NCBI RefSeq assembly: GCF_025024155.1
Contig: NW_026251820.1
Location: forward strand, 1-64,000
Length of the DNA stretch: 64,000 nucleotides
From: Gamsiella multidivaricata
Taxonomy: Eukaryota > Mortierellomycota > Mortierellomycetes > Mortierellales > Mortierellaceae
Reading direction: 5' to 3'
Position 1 is the stretch's first letter. Every line of letters starts with the position of its first letter. The notes under the pieces were generated by a model, which worked only from the letters and a program-made list of their open reading frames with translations, had not been told where the DNA came from and did no database searches. Positions 1 through 10,499 of this stretch are shown here, one piece after another. Made by a program: the position numbers and the translations under genes.

Positions 1-923
1 TTATGCGCCAGTAATTGTATTCGGTCCAGAGCGGTTTCCGCGTCGGAAGCCAGGTGAAAAATCACGCGCATAGATTCGATAGATACGGGGTTGTGGCATT
101 TACGGAACATGGATGTTGCTTCATCGATGGTCCTCCAGCTAGCAGACATGTCGGACGGTCTCTTTCTCAACTTATGTAATGTTACGAAAGCAGAAAGTAA
201 AAAGGACTCTGTTCACCTTCCGCTTCGGTGAAGCCACATAATCATTATCCAGATCATCGCTATCCTGGTGCTGCTTGAAAACGTGCTTGAACTCTTCGCT
301 GCTTATGATACTTATTGCAGCTTCATGGGTCGACTCTGAAGGTCCATCGCTGTCGCACATACTGAAATTGTTGAGGACGTAAAAGTCCTTTTGCTTGGAG
401 ATGATGTCCATGATGCTCGCGTATTCTTGTTCGAGCTCCTGTTGAAGGCGTGTTACTCCATCAAGCGTAATGACACCAAGGTAAAATCGAACAAAAACAC
501 TTGGAGACCGCATCGAGCGAATCGTAGGACAAGACATATATGCCGGATCGAGACCACAGTCGAATATACCGAATCAAGCCATTCAGAGTGCGCCCACCAC
601 AGGAGAAGTACAGGAAGACCATGAAAAAGACTTGTGAGGATACGCGGGATTATATGGACCGGGTTAAATCAAACCACACCAAACGGGCCGATCTCTACCA
701 CCACTCAGGGACAAACAGGACGCATTCTGACCACCAAGAAATAGTTCCCTCGTACGATCATAAATAAAGTCCGAGAGATTGTCGTGTAAAAAAAAAAAAA
801 AAGCGTAATGACACCAAGGTTATGTAGACGTTTCTTGCGCTCTGGAGGCATGGCTGGGACATGGGCGATGCAGTTACGGATACAGGCGGGATTGACCTTC
901 TTCCATACCTTGGCCAGACAAGC
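1..923 (-). pseudogene. Transposase-like gene end, split by a retro-insertion; runs off the window start
   Basis: Read on the minus strand, an open frame starts behind a splice-acceptor-like CTCTAG at about 923 and contains VWKKVNPACIRNC, which resembles the late part of DDE transposases where a W..V....I.NC stretch is common. The frame is interrupted at 482-803 by a poly(A)-tailed insertion. Removing one copy of the target duplication restores the same frame, which then continues through TLDGVTRLQQELEQEYASI. A short possible intron (GTGAAC to ATAAG, 46 nt, about 179-224) links it to SASWRTIDEATSMF, open to base 1. Seen: coherent frame across the insertion. Inferred: transposase identity. The insertion and the missing rest make it a relic as far as visible. 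It is followed upstream on the same strand by the Fanzor relic, so both may derive from one element. Confidence 0.45.
483..802 (+). mobile_element. Poly(A)-tailed retro-inserted sequence with 18-bp target duplication
   Basis: GCGTAATGACACCAAGGT occurs at 465-482 and again at 803-820. Between them lies about 320 bp that ends in a run of 15 A (788-802), with an AATAAA signal at 763-768, 20 bases before the tail. This is the signature of target-primed reverse transcription of a polyadenylated RNA, so it is either a SINE-like element or a processed copy of a cellular transcript. Its short open frames are not recognisable. It interrupts the minus-strand transposase-like frame cleanly. The source RNA is not identified. 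Confidence 0.75.
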
Positions 924-1039
924 CTAGAGTAACCACTTCCTCCATCATATAGGAAAATTTTCCGCTATCCCTTAGACCGTCCCGTCTGGAAAGAGAGACA
1001 ACCATCTAGGGTAAATTTTAACTTATACGGCCAGTACAG

Positions 1040-1584
1040 TTATCCTTGTTGCAGCCGGTGGAGGCGCTCTGAGCGAGACAGGCTACTGATCCACTCGAGA
1101 CCAATATTAACCAAATTCTGGGCGCCCACGCAGTCCCTGCCTTGCTGTCTCTGGTACCCATCCTCGAGACACAAGAGCCTCTAATTCGCTGGCTTTGCCA
1201 TTCTTCGATCCTTGTTTTGTCGTACACAGCTTGAGCACTTCAATGATGTGAGATACTCATCCGAACAAACGACGGTGTACCCGAGGGTGTTTGCCTATGT
1301 GGTGCAGTGGCATGCGGAGACATGGCATCAGTATTGATACTGGAGTGAAAACAAGCAAACCGCAATGAATATGTTTATAACAACATATCTTGTGGAAAAA
1401 ATACCTCTTGAAGCTCTCGTGTAGCGATGCCAGCCTGGTATGGGTGTTGAACTTTCCTGACCCATATACAAACATCGCCAGTCTCGTTGGCCCAGTATGC
1501 ATCCCTCCTTGTGGGTCAACGGTTCGCAGTCCCCCATGCACAGCATAATCCTTCTCAACCCGGTTCGTCTTTTTGAGCTCCCAC

Positions 1585-1618
<34 letters not shown>

Positions 1619-2420
1619 CCTTCGAGTGGGATCCGTAAAAATCGAGAAGTGATTGTAGGACATAGTTGAACTGTCGGCGGCCGTGCTGGTGTTCTTCTAT
1701 ACTTATGAACGGCGACGACGGTAGGGAGGCCTTCAATTCCGATATGCTAAGTGTCTCGCATGTATACCATCCCTCCTTGTCCGTCTTCGATCATGACACG
1801 GACCCGTTCGCGCTTTTTGGCCTCCAGCGCGACTCTGAATGACAAGCTAGGGCTGTAGAGGGCGGGGCGTTTGATAGGCAGGTTCTTGATTCCGGAGCCC
1901 AGCGCATAAAACCATGCCGGAATTGCTTCGCCGGAATCCACCCCAACAACCACAACGCCCCGGAGGTCTTGATCGAAGGCCTTTGCAAGAGATCCTTTGC
2001 TAGAAAATCGCGACGTAATCTCCGGGATCCGCGTCTTAGTTTTGGATGACTGCCAACGTCGTCGTATGTCAAATGCCATTAGGTGGAGCTGGACCCTGTC
2101 TGCTCTCATCATGTTACTGATGGTGCAGTGCTCTTTGAGGCTGTCACCACTTGGGAAGTCAGGCGGTAGGGAGGCTCCGTGCCTTCGGCAGCTGCTTGCT
2201 TCCTAGCCTTGTGATTTGCAAAGGCCCTCTTCATGTATCCATCGAGTGGAGCTTGGCCGTACGTGTTTGAGTTGTCCTCCAACAATCGGTTCATGGTCAT
2301 TATTTCCATGCCATATGTAATCTGGTTCCTGAGGGGATCCGCCTTAATCTCGACCCTGTCTCCGATAGACAGTAGTCGGAAAAACTCCCCATACTTCTCC
2401 GATGCAAGTTCGTGGGCCAT
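1040..2420 (-). pseudogene. Fanzor (eukaryotic TnpB/OrfB-like RNA-guided nuclease), degraded
   Basis: Fragments in different minus-strand frames line up in the order expected of a Fanzor protein. At 2109-2420 is an N-terminal piece with NQITYGMEIMTMNRLLEDNS. At 1747-2112 is a RuvC-I-like VVVVGVDSGEAIPAWF followed by LPIKRPALYSPSLSFR. At 1380-1736 is VYGSGKFNTHTRLASLHESF. At about 1180-1265 is a zinc-ribbon start, DEYLTSLKCSSC, and about 1126-1150 has RDCVGAQNL, the expected RuvC-III aspartate region. The end is a TAA at 1040. Damage visible: frame breaks near 2110, 1745 and between 1380 and 1262, a long T run at 1590-1618 inside the gene, and an in-frame TAG after the first zinc-ribbon pair. 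The protein piece at 2502-2705 could be an additional N-terminal part. No neighbouring guide (omega) RNA could be defined. Confidence 0.75.
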
Positions 2421-3011
2421 CTCCGAGGATCAAACTTGATATTCCGCGTAGGGTGCGTCTTTGAATTTGAATTGCCCCATAGAGGTGAAAGAATGGCAGC
2501 CTCAGAGCACAAGATGAAAGTCGCCTAGCTTCGACACTCGACAGAAAACAGGACGCAGCTCTGACAACACACGGAGAAACAAACTCCACCAAGTTTGGAT
2601 GTGTCCCTTCATAAATGACACCTTGCCTTCCTGTTTATCGCCATCAGAGCTCTCGTCATCCTCAACTGGAGATATATCATCCATGAGCAAACAAGCACGC
2701 TTCAAAAAAGCAACGACGCGAGGTACGTTTTTTTTTTATTCCAGACAGTTGGTATGCTACCTTGTACCCTGGAGAATAGCAATAATAATGATGGCATTCA
2801 TTTATTCAAGTGTGCAAGCTATTGCTATTTTATTCTAGACAACTGGATCGTTAACAATGCCCAAAATCGGAGGAAGGGATAATAATGAATTTGCAATGTT
2901 CATGGAGCTGCTCTGTACTGTGGCTGTTTGGTTAGGTTGGTCGAGCACATTGCAAATTTGCAAGGACTGCTGCGCTACAGCAGACTTCATCACAAACACA
3001 CGCAGCCCGCC

Positions 3012-3337
3012 ATGAATCCACACCAAGAACAGCAAGCTGCTCTCCTCAACCGAATCGCCCTCAATGTCGTGAGTGTCTCTTCCTTCTTTTTCTCGACGAT
3101 TAGCATTAACCAAATCTGCATCCACTTGGCCTGTTTTTATCGCTCTCTAATCATACTGTTTATTGATGTTCTCATCAGGAAAAACTGAATGATTCCCTCG
3201 AACAACTCAACGAAAAACTGGCCCAAGTGAACGACCAAAACCAGCGAACGGTGCTTATTGCAGAAATCTGGAACGCGTACTCCAAGAGTGCGCACATCAT
3301 GCTGGAGGGGCTTGGCGGGATCCAGCCTCCAGAGTAA
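3012..3337 (+). CDS. DAD4: DASH/Dam1 complex subunit Dad4
   Basis: Two exons, 3012-3068 and 3179-3337, joined across a 110-bp GTGAGT...CAG intron in phase 0, give a 71-aa protein, close to the usual 72 aa of Dad4. The start MNPHQEQQAALLNRI and the following EKLNDSLEQLNEKL match the family pattern of a short coiled coil; IAEIWNAYSKSAHIML is the conserved second half. Dad4 is a small subunit of the DASH (Dam1) ring that couples kinetochores to spindle microtubules in fungi. An AATAAA motif lies at about 3420. The gene is short and split, so it is easily missed. The upstream half-kilobase belongs to the decayed Fanzor zone. Confidence 0.9.
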
Positions 3338-3810
3338 AAACAGGACCCCATTCTTTCCCATTGAAAGAGAGAACGCTTGCGTTATCATTGTAAACATTAT
3401 CGAGCATTGTACTATAGCGAATAAAGACCATTCAAGCACAACGCGATCTTTTCCTTGAATGCCAATTGCACGGAGAAGCGAGATTGAATAGGCAGAAGCC
3501 TCCATCGTATTGTTCTCGCCCTCTGATATTACAGCGGATGTAGTAAGAGTAGGAGTCCCCGCCAATAAGTGCCAGCACCAATAGTTTTAGAATAGAAATT
3601 CAATTCAAAAACTCACCAAGCCACATATTCCACCATTTTTTTGTTCCCCAGAATAAGAAATCAATTCAAAAGAAATATTTGGCCAAATTTATTCCCCCGC
3701 ACAATTTGCATGTAAACGGCCGGGACATGCTGCTGGCGCATCATCTTCCTCAATCCCTAGACCCTAGACTGCAGACTCTATTCCCAGAACATAAGTGAAC
3801 GCTCTCCAAC
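3338..3810. other. Intergenic, no gene seen
   Basis: This stretch contains the 3' end of DAD4 transcription (AATAAA near 3420) and AT-rich sequence. The antisense frame here overlaps the DAD4 exon and shows no family resemblance. Confidence 0.5.
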
Positions 3811-4380
3811 ATGTCTGAGCGCGTGGACACGTCTACTCCTGCTGAATCATCCAAACGCGACGATTAAGTCTGCCCGTTCGCAATACGTTGACCTTTACCG
3901 ATTCCGCCACCCGCAGCGCATCCTCATTTGTTTCCTCTCCTCTTGGATATGGGTGAAAGCCTCCTGATGTTTCCCTCATCACCATGCTGGAACTCTTACG
4001 AATAGACCTCTCACCCTTTCTTAACCACACTCCATTTGTAATATGAACCTCCGAAAATCTAATTCCTGGTTGAATCACAACGAGTTATTATAAAGATTTG
4101 CACTGCATGCCCCCACAGCCACAGCCGCCGATCGCAAACACAGCTTTGCAGAAAAGATCAAGGACAAGATCTCGGGCACGCTGCACCACCACTATCACCA
4201 CCGCCACACGGTCATGACCAACACCACACCGGTGCTGAACAAATGCACCACCAGTATGGCGGTCCAAGCAGCGCTCACGACAACGCCTATGCGGCCGAGG
4301 CAAATCTCGTCGGTGCACACGCGATCCCTTCAATGACTAGCCGTGTGGACCCGAACAACCGTTCCACCGATGCTCCTTAG
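3811..4380 (+). pseudogene. Small hypothetical protein gene, broken
   Basis: An ATG at 3811 opens MSERVDTSTPAESSKRDD and stops at 3867. After an AT-rich interruption of about 250 bp, a related-looking coding piece resumes near 4135 (SFAEKIKDKISGTLHHH) and, after a frame change near 4200, ends at TAG 4380 with DNAYAAEANLVGAHAIPS. Together they look like one His-rich hydrophilic protein of about 130 aa, interrupted and frameshifted. I believe small proteins of this style are common in Mortierella-like fungi, but I cannot assign a function. The interruption could be an intron remnant or an insertion. Confidence 0.4.
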
Positions 4381-4706
4381 CGGAGAGCAGCCATGGTCAA
4401 CGATTCTCCAGCCGCACATACCTAGGCCCCGACTGATCTGCCTCTCCAGGGATAACTACAGTTCTTCCAAATAAAGTGTGTACCTCCTCGTAAAAAAAAA
4501 GAGGCGATTTGCGATGTTCATGATCTTCCCCCCCCCTCCTTCATCTCTTTCCTCTTTCTTCTCTTTCTTCTCTTTCTTCTCTCTCTTCTCTTCTCTTTCT
4601 TCATCCCAACTCATCACTCCCTCACTAGCCAAACCGGATCACTGCCGAAACCACCTCCATCAAACCTGCGACCAAAAAAAGCATACTCAGATACATACCA
4701 ACAGCC

Positions 4707-4924
4707 ATGGCCAACTGAGGTGTCATCAAGAACCCCAGCGGAGACGCCACCAAGAAGCCCAGACACTTCTTGAAGTTAGATGCCTACAGTACAACAATTT
4801 TATGAAAGCTGAGCCTGCTCGTATCAAAGCCGAGATACCAGAGCTCGAGCACAAGGGGGGATTCAGGCGGGCCGCCATAACATGGGCCAAATCGCCCGAG
4901 AACCCCAAGAGCTCTGCCAGGTAA
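4707..4924 (+). pseudogene. YABBY/HMG-like small protein, broken
   Basis: The second half reads YNNFMKAEPARIKAE and then HKGGFRRAAITWAKSPENPK, which matches the short fungal proteins with a YABBY/HMG-type helix pair (usual form YN.FMK.EL..LK...P...HK.AF..AA..WA.SPENP). The start is damaged: after ATG at 4707 only two codons precede a TGA, and the basic N-terminal piece (IKNPSGDATKKPRHF) is in a different frame from the conserved part, with the shift near 4790. The family is thought to bind DNA non-specifically. This copy cannot make the normal protein without the early stop and frameshift being bypassed. Confidence 0.6.
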
Positions 4925-5135
4925 AAGCTTCATTTCCTGACCACTTATTTCCCCTTGAACCAACGTACCATTACTAATAAAGCTTTTAAGTCCAATTCAT
5001 ATTGAAAAAAAAAGAAGCAATGTTCATGATAAAAAAAATAAAAATAAACGTAGATTATGGTGGAAAGATCTGTTTATTCTTTCGATTATTTTACAATATG
5101 ATACAAGGAATACATCAGTGTGTTCAAGTTCAATT

Positions 5136-7359
5136 CTATCGCGAGAGTGTCGACGAGTACAAGAGCGACGTATCGCTCAGCATCTGCTGCTCAAGGCCGG
5201 TCAGGGTCGATGAGAAGGCCGAATCCGTTTTTGCAGACATGAATGGATCGTTTAGTCCTGTTACCACTCCCGCACCAAATCCCAGACTAAAGGGATTCAT
5301 GACCGGGCTCTGTGGAGTCAGAGGAGGCACTGGAGACATGGGCGACATTGAAGGGGATAGAGTCGATGATGCATTAGAAGCCGTCGAGGAGAAGGAAGGG
5401 CTGTAGCGGTGGTAAGAGTTATGAGCATCAGTTGCCATTGACTGGGAATCCATGGACTGGAAAGGGAACAAAAGCTGCTGGTGAAAGGACTGATACATGG
5501 ACAGCTGTTGTTGTTGGCGCATCCACATCATCTTGGCCTCTGTTTCCTGGGTCTGCTGCATGATCTGACGCTGCTGATGGATCCATCGAGGAAGGAGCAA
5601 GGTCTGTTGCTCGCCAATGTAGGAGTGGTCCTGCTCGTAATACATAAGCAAACTCTGGAGCATCTCGTACGCCTCCTCCTTTGTAGGGACCTTGCGCATC
5701 TTGCCATCGACACTCATTCCAAAGGCTGAACTTGAAGTCGGTGCGGTCGGTGCCACAAAGGCAGACGACGTCAACTTGGAATCCAAAGTGGTTGCAAGAG
5801 GCGAAATCGTTCCCATTGAAGCAGTGTTGCCGGGTATATGGAGCGGAGGGAGAGAGCCGAACAGGTTAGGATATGGGCTGATGATGCCTTGAGACGATGG
5901 GTGGACCTGCTGCCGCTGGGCGGCAGGCTGGGGTTGAGAGAGTGCTGGCTGGATGCTGAGGATGCTACTGTCGTTGAACAGGTTCGATGTAACATTGCTG
6001 TTCGTCTTGGATTGCTTCCTGGGTGAAGGTGTGGCTGGTGTAGCCTCGCGACCATCAGATCCAAATTCATACGTCGAGTGATACTCCTCTTCATCGTCCT
6101 CGGTTGATACTGCTGCAGATCCATGACGTCCATTTGCGCCTTGTTCCTGCTTGATCTCAGTCTCACGCAGCGATGTTAAATCCGAGAGCGAAGGCGACCC
6201 ACTCTTAGAGCAGATAGATTGTCTCTGCTCCTGCTGGCGATCCATCTCGACGATCCAGCGGTACCGTCCGAGTTTATCTGCAGCCCATTGGACGCCAAGT
6301 CTCCTCTTGAAGTGTCGCAGCCAGCCAAAGGAGCAACGCATTCGCTTTGCGCTGGGGATGGACTGTGCTAGCCGAAGAGCGTGCGACTGCAGCTCGGCAT
6401 CATTGAGGCGACGACCCTGACTGTCAACACTGGCAGGGCTCTTGAGAAACTCAACCATGGCTCGGTCGAGCTCAACCGAGGCGGGTTCTCGCACGCGCTT
6501 GAGCTGCCCCTCCCATCTCGCGCCTACTTTGTAGCACAGACAGAATAGTCGGTTAGTATGTTAGATGAGCAATTGGCAGGAACCGAAGCGGAACCGAAGC
6601 GAGCCGAGGCTGGCAGGTGACCACCGGCTTGCTGAAGCGAGTATTCAGTAAAATAAAGTTTTGCAGTCCTGAATCTTAAACCAACAAAGTTGTCATTGAC
6701 GAGAAGGTTGAATCCAATTCCGATGTGGAGAGGGCAAAAATGCTCTCCCCAATACTGCAGAGGCAATTTGCACAATTATCCTCATCATCGCGATGGATTG
6801 GTACTCTGGGTCGTATGTGTGTGGAGACGAAGGAGGCGGAATTCGCAGGTATATTCGTTGGATTTAACATACCTTCACCTGCACCATCGGCGGATGCATT
6901 CAATGATCCTGGGGAGGATGACCGATCACTCATCACACTGTTGCTTCGGCCGCGCTTGTTAGTGTCGACTTTGGGGGCGGCGCCATTGTCCTTGTTCTTG
7001 TTCTTGTTTTTGTTTGGACTGGCCCGGTATTTGTTGACGCGTCCAGTGTCCTTGTTCCGATCAAGGCAAGCGTCGTTTGTAAAGAGTTGCGAAGACTGAG
7101 AATCTGCTGCCTGTGAATTTGGTGATCCGCTGAGAGTGTTCTGCATGGTTTGGTAGAGGTCCTTGTGGCCAGCCATCAAGGACGCGCGCTGCTTGTGAAG
7201 AATCGAGTAAACAGTGACCCTGGCGATCCGAAGTCCCCATGTTGCCTGGACCCAATCGCAGACTTCAGTAGGTCGCAGCTTGTGGGTGTCAGCCTGGTGG
7301 ATCAATTGACGCTTCTGTTCACGAGTAAGTGAGGTATGTTTTTCTCCGAATACACCCAT
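5136..7359 (-). CDS. CENP-B/Abp1-like HTH DNA-binding protein
   Basis: Exons 6873-7359 and 5136-6523 join in frame (GAAG|GTATGT donor, TAG acceptor, 349-bp intron) and encode 624 aa. Residues 1-60 form a first helix-turn-helix (LTREQKRQLI...RPTEVCDWV...ITVYSIL-like pattern), as in the N-terminus of fission-yeast Abp1/CENP-B proteins. A second one, of the CENPB/Tc5 type (ELDRAMVEFLKSP, later CSFGWLRHFKRRLGV), follows at about 165-230. The remainder is Ser/Gln/Pro-rich and low complexity; no DDE catalytic domain is seen. This is the expected form of a domesticated pogo-type transposase that kept only DNA binding, or a transcription factor built on it. The start is the ATG at 7359, close to the first HTH. 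The specific role is unknown. Confidence 0.75.
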
Positions 7360-7455
7360 GGCGTATGTTATATAATGGATCTAAGGTGGGTGGAGCTGGC
7401 GGTGGGTATGTGTGGGTGGATGCAAAGGGGTGATACAGATGAAGGTGTTATAACG

Positions 7456-7496
7456 TGGAATGGAGTGGAGTGGAGTGGAGTGGAGTGGAGTGGAGA
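7456..7496 (+). repeat. GGAGT pentanucleotide repeat
   Basis: TGGAA followed by about six tandem TGGAG units lies about 100 bp upstream of the CENP-B-like gene start, on the far side of a G-rich stretch. It is a simple repeat in the probable promoter region. Confidence 0.85.
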
Positions 7497-7998
7497 GGGG
7501 AGATGGTTTGTTGTAGAGGCCCGTGGACGAAACAGAGAGAAATTCACAGACTAATTACGAAAGAAAGCGAGAACGAAAGAGATAAAGAGAGATGGGAGTG
7601 GATGTGGAGGGAAAAATGAATGAGGGAATGATGCCTCGTTTTAAGTGTTTTGCGCATGTACCCCCCATGTACCTTATGCCCGCCTTGGTTTTCTTTGGGT
7701 TGACATGTGTCGCGCTGAATGCGTGTCTCAATGGAAGGAGAATTTTGACTGAATAAAAAAACCCCTGCACTGCTCCTTTCTCCACCCACTCTCCACGGCC
7801 TACATAACCTATAATTGCGCTCCATTCTCTCCCTCCACTGTGCACCATAATTTACCTGCGCCCGTCCGCACGAGAGTTGAGCAGTCAGGAAGAGCCCGTC
7901 CTCAGTAATGTTTCCTACCCCAAATGAACCTTACCTCGATATCCGAATCAATTTGCATTATAGTCTACTCATAAAGATCATCGTGATGTACTGCACCG

Positions 7999-8088
7999 GC
8001 ACTGGTACCTGCTCGAACCAGTCCCAAGGTGCCTTCGCCTGCACTGGTACCTGCTCAAACCAGTCCCAAGATGCTTTCGCCTGCACTG
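7999..8088 (+). repeat. 42-bp tandem repeat coding Cys/Thr/Gly-rich units
   Basis: Two 42-bp units (7999-8040 and 8041-8082) plus a few bases of a third differ at only a handful of positions. In one frame each unit encodes CTGTCSNQSQGAFA-like residues with two cysteines. It looks like a fragment of a secreted Cys-rich repeat protein. The surrounding frame (7908-8105) is short and has no clear signal peptide, so I do not call a gene. Confidence 0.6.
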
Positions 8089-8116
8089 AGGTAGGAAACG
8101 GTTAGGTTATCCCAGG

Positions 8117-8539
8117 TCAAGGCTGAGGAAGAACACTAAATTTACCGCCACTGATTTTCGTATGTCTTTCAAAAGGAATGCGTTTGATCCGATCTGTGCG
8201 TTTTGGTCCTCTACAATATAGCTTTGGCATGTTATATTCGTCAATGGGGCAGTGGCGAGCTATGCCACATGTGGACTGCGCGCGGGCGATGTTTTTCTCT
8301 GGCTGCCCAGACAGCTCTTGTGTAGCCTGCCGAGACCAATCGTCAATAGCTCTCATCAATTCCATGTGTACATGTGTAACAGAAGCGAGAAGCGAGCCGA
8401 ACATCCAACCGACCGGATCAAAATGGGAGCCGCACACGCCCATATGCACATCACATCGCATTTTTTTTTTAGGTTGGTTAACCTTCCTTGGCCGCCCTGT
8501 ACCTAGACTGATGCCAATGATGACGGCAAGGGCCAACAT
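8117..8539 (-). CDS. Uncertain 140-codon open frame
   Basis: A minus-strand frame with an ATG at its start and a hydrophobic beginning (MLALAVIIGISLGTG), which could act as a signal anchor, followed by a basic segment and a mid-part with ELMRAIDDWSRQATQEL. No family is recognised and the opposite strand is also open over much of the same stretch. It may be a chance frame or an exon of an unrecognised gene. Confidence 0.2.
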   Translation of the reverse strand: MLALAVIIGISLGTGRPRKVNQPKKKMRCDVHMGVCGSHFDPVGWMFGSLLASVTHVHMELMRAIDDWSRQATQELSGQPEKNIARAQSTCGIARHCPIDEYNMPKLYCRGPKRTDRIKRIPFERHTKISGGKFSVLPQP

Positions 8540-8931
8540 GAGTCCACCGGCTGGTCGGTCGGCTGGTCAGCCGGGATACATGAGTTCATGGGGAGCAAAC
8601 AGAAGAAATACGGTTAGTTGACATCAGACAAAAGAGCTGGTATTGCCACCAATCGGCGCAGCATCCTGAGTACATCAGCTTCACCATCTCCACGAGGTAT
8701 CTCGTACGGTACCTGTGTGCATAAATGCCCCAGGCGAATGCAGACACACAGCTCTCTGAGTCCACTCAAATTCGCTGCTGCTGCTGTGTTTTCAAAGGAT
8801 ACGCGGTGTGATATTGAAACGCATACACACAGCCTTGTTACTGCCACTCTCTGACATTATTCGTAATGAATGATATAGGATACGAGATGAAAAATGCGAT
8901 CTTATTTAACAGAGAATAATGATATGCATGC

Positions 8932-10499
8932 TTATTGGGCTTTTGACATGCCAACACTGGAGAACTCTTGATCTTCGGTCGTCGATGGGGCTACAGTCGA
9001 TTCGATACTTGTGTTTTCTTGCGCAGAACCACCTGCGGTGACAGCCGTCCCCACCGTTTCTTCCTTGGTCGCCTCCTCCTTCTCCTCCTTCTCCTCCTTC
9101 TTCGCCTCCACCTGCTCCTTCTTGGTCGCTTCACTGTCTTGAGTTTGAGCTGACTCAAAGATAGTTTGGATGTTGTACTTTTTGAGGGCGTCGTAATCCA
9201 TAACCACACTCATAAAGCAGATACTCTAAAGCATAGAGAACGAAGACAAAGCAGCAACTATAAGAGCAGCGCCTCTCATAATGCTGACGAATGTTCAAGA
9301 AGGAGTAAAAAATAGCAATAGACATACCTTGATCACCTCGGCGAGAATCACATATTTAGGATTGGTCAGATCCACTCTATGCTTTTGACCCTGGCCGACT
9401 GTGCTGGCCAACTCTCGGACTAAGATCTCGCGATCAACCTTGTCATTATGCCGGATCTTGGGGATCACCTTGAACTGTGCGCGTTCAGAATCAGATACGA
9501 TCATTAGAGACCAGTCGCGATAACTCCTTGATCATTAGAACCTCTATGTATGATATGGTCCATATTTGATGCTCACCGTTGTGGATTCCTGGTTTTCTGC
9601 ATGGAAGTACGGAGCCAAGATGCGTGCAGACATCACACGAATATCGTCCATATTAGCATAGCTTGTCTCTTCCACAGGGATAAAACGCTGGCAGTACCTA
9701 CAAATCACAATATTAAGTAAACCTTCGTGCGTAGAGCATATAAAGAAACGTTTCAGCACGTTATCTTTCAAAGAGATGAAAGCATACCTCGTCCGCTTGC
9801 TGCCCAACTTTTGAAGATCAGCCAATACATGGTGACAGAGTACGGATGGTTGGATTCCCATGGCACGAATGAAGATAACTGTTAACGTGTACCAATCAAG
9901 AATAGTCCATGAGTATGTGCACCAGTTGACCATAGGTTAATTACAGTTATGACAGGCAGTATGTAGCATGGTCCCTACCGCAGTCTGTGCCTGTCGACAA
10001 TGGTAAAAAATTCTTGCCTCCCTTCGTCTTCTTTGCTTGAGCGACTTCACGAGCGATGGCATCCTCAATTGATTCCTCAGCATCGCCTTCCTCAGCATCG
10101 TCGTTAAACTGTGGTCCGTAAAGTTTCTCTGCGTACTGAGAAGAATTAGAGGATATTGATTCCATTCGATTAGCCTAGCACCTGTACTATCCTGCTTAAC
10201 GTTGATTCTTTAACGTTGTCAGCGAGTGTCATAGGAGCCTTGTCTCTGGTGAGTTATTGCGTGAGAATTGGCAACATAAAACTCCATGATGCCCAGCCCT
10301 TTACCTCTGATAGCAGATCACAGGCTTCTTTGCCCGCTTGAATTTCCTTGCCTCTGGCGCAAGTGACCATAACGCCCTTCATCTTGGGATCGATAGGGAA
10401 TCCACCCGGGAGGTACTTCCCGATCTTGTGGACATCCGTCTTGGACTTTTTCCCATTGCCATCCTGTCCCTTTCCTGCCTTGCGTTTGTTTCCACCCAT
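8932..10499 (-). CDS. TAN1: tRNA acetyltransferase adaptor TAN1 (THUMPD1 homologue)
   Basis: Six exons on the minus strand (10305-10499, 9979-10135, 9788-9878, 9577-9697, 9328-9474, 8932-9225) join in frame to 334 aa. Tan1/THUMPD1 carries a THUMP domain and works with the acetyltransferase Kre33/NAT10 to make N4-acetylcytidine in serine and leucine tRNAs. Family marks: a basic Gly/Lys-rich start, GVMVTCARGKE, the YAEKLYGP segment, VIFIRAMGI, SKRTR, then HRVDLTNPKYVILAEVIK and SICFMSVVMDY in the THUMP core, and KKYNIQTIFES near the end. The C-terminus is an extended Glu/Lys-rich tail. The start is ATG 10499; an in-frame TTG just before it is unlikely to be used. It shares a short upstream region with EDC3. 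Confidence 0.92.

Larger units (their letters stand above)
7360..8931. other. Intergenic region between CENP-B-like gene and TAN1
   Basis: About 1.5 kb. It holds the promoter side of the CENP-B-like gene with a GGAGT repeat and GAAA-rich strings (7555-7600), a 42-bp tandem repeat at 7999-8088 and an uncertain 140-codon frame on the minus strand at 8117-8539. No other gene is recognisable. Confidence 0.5.

Noticed and set aside
7999..8088. CRISPR-like or satellite array
   Set aside because: Only two units and a stub, contiguous without spacers, and coding-type differences; it is a short tandem duplication.
9060..9110. CTCCTT repeat as a regulatory element
   Set aside because: It encodes the Glu/Lys-rich tail of TAN1, which explains the periodicity.
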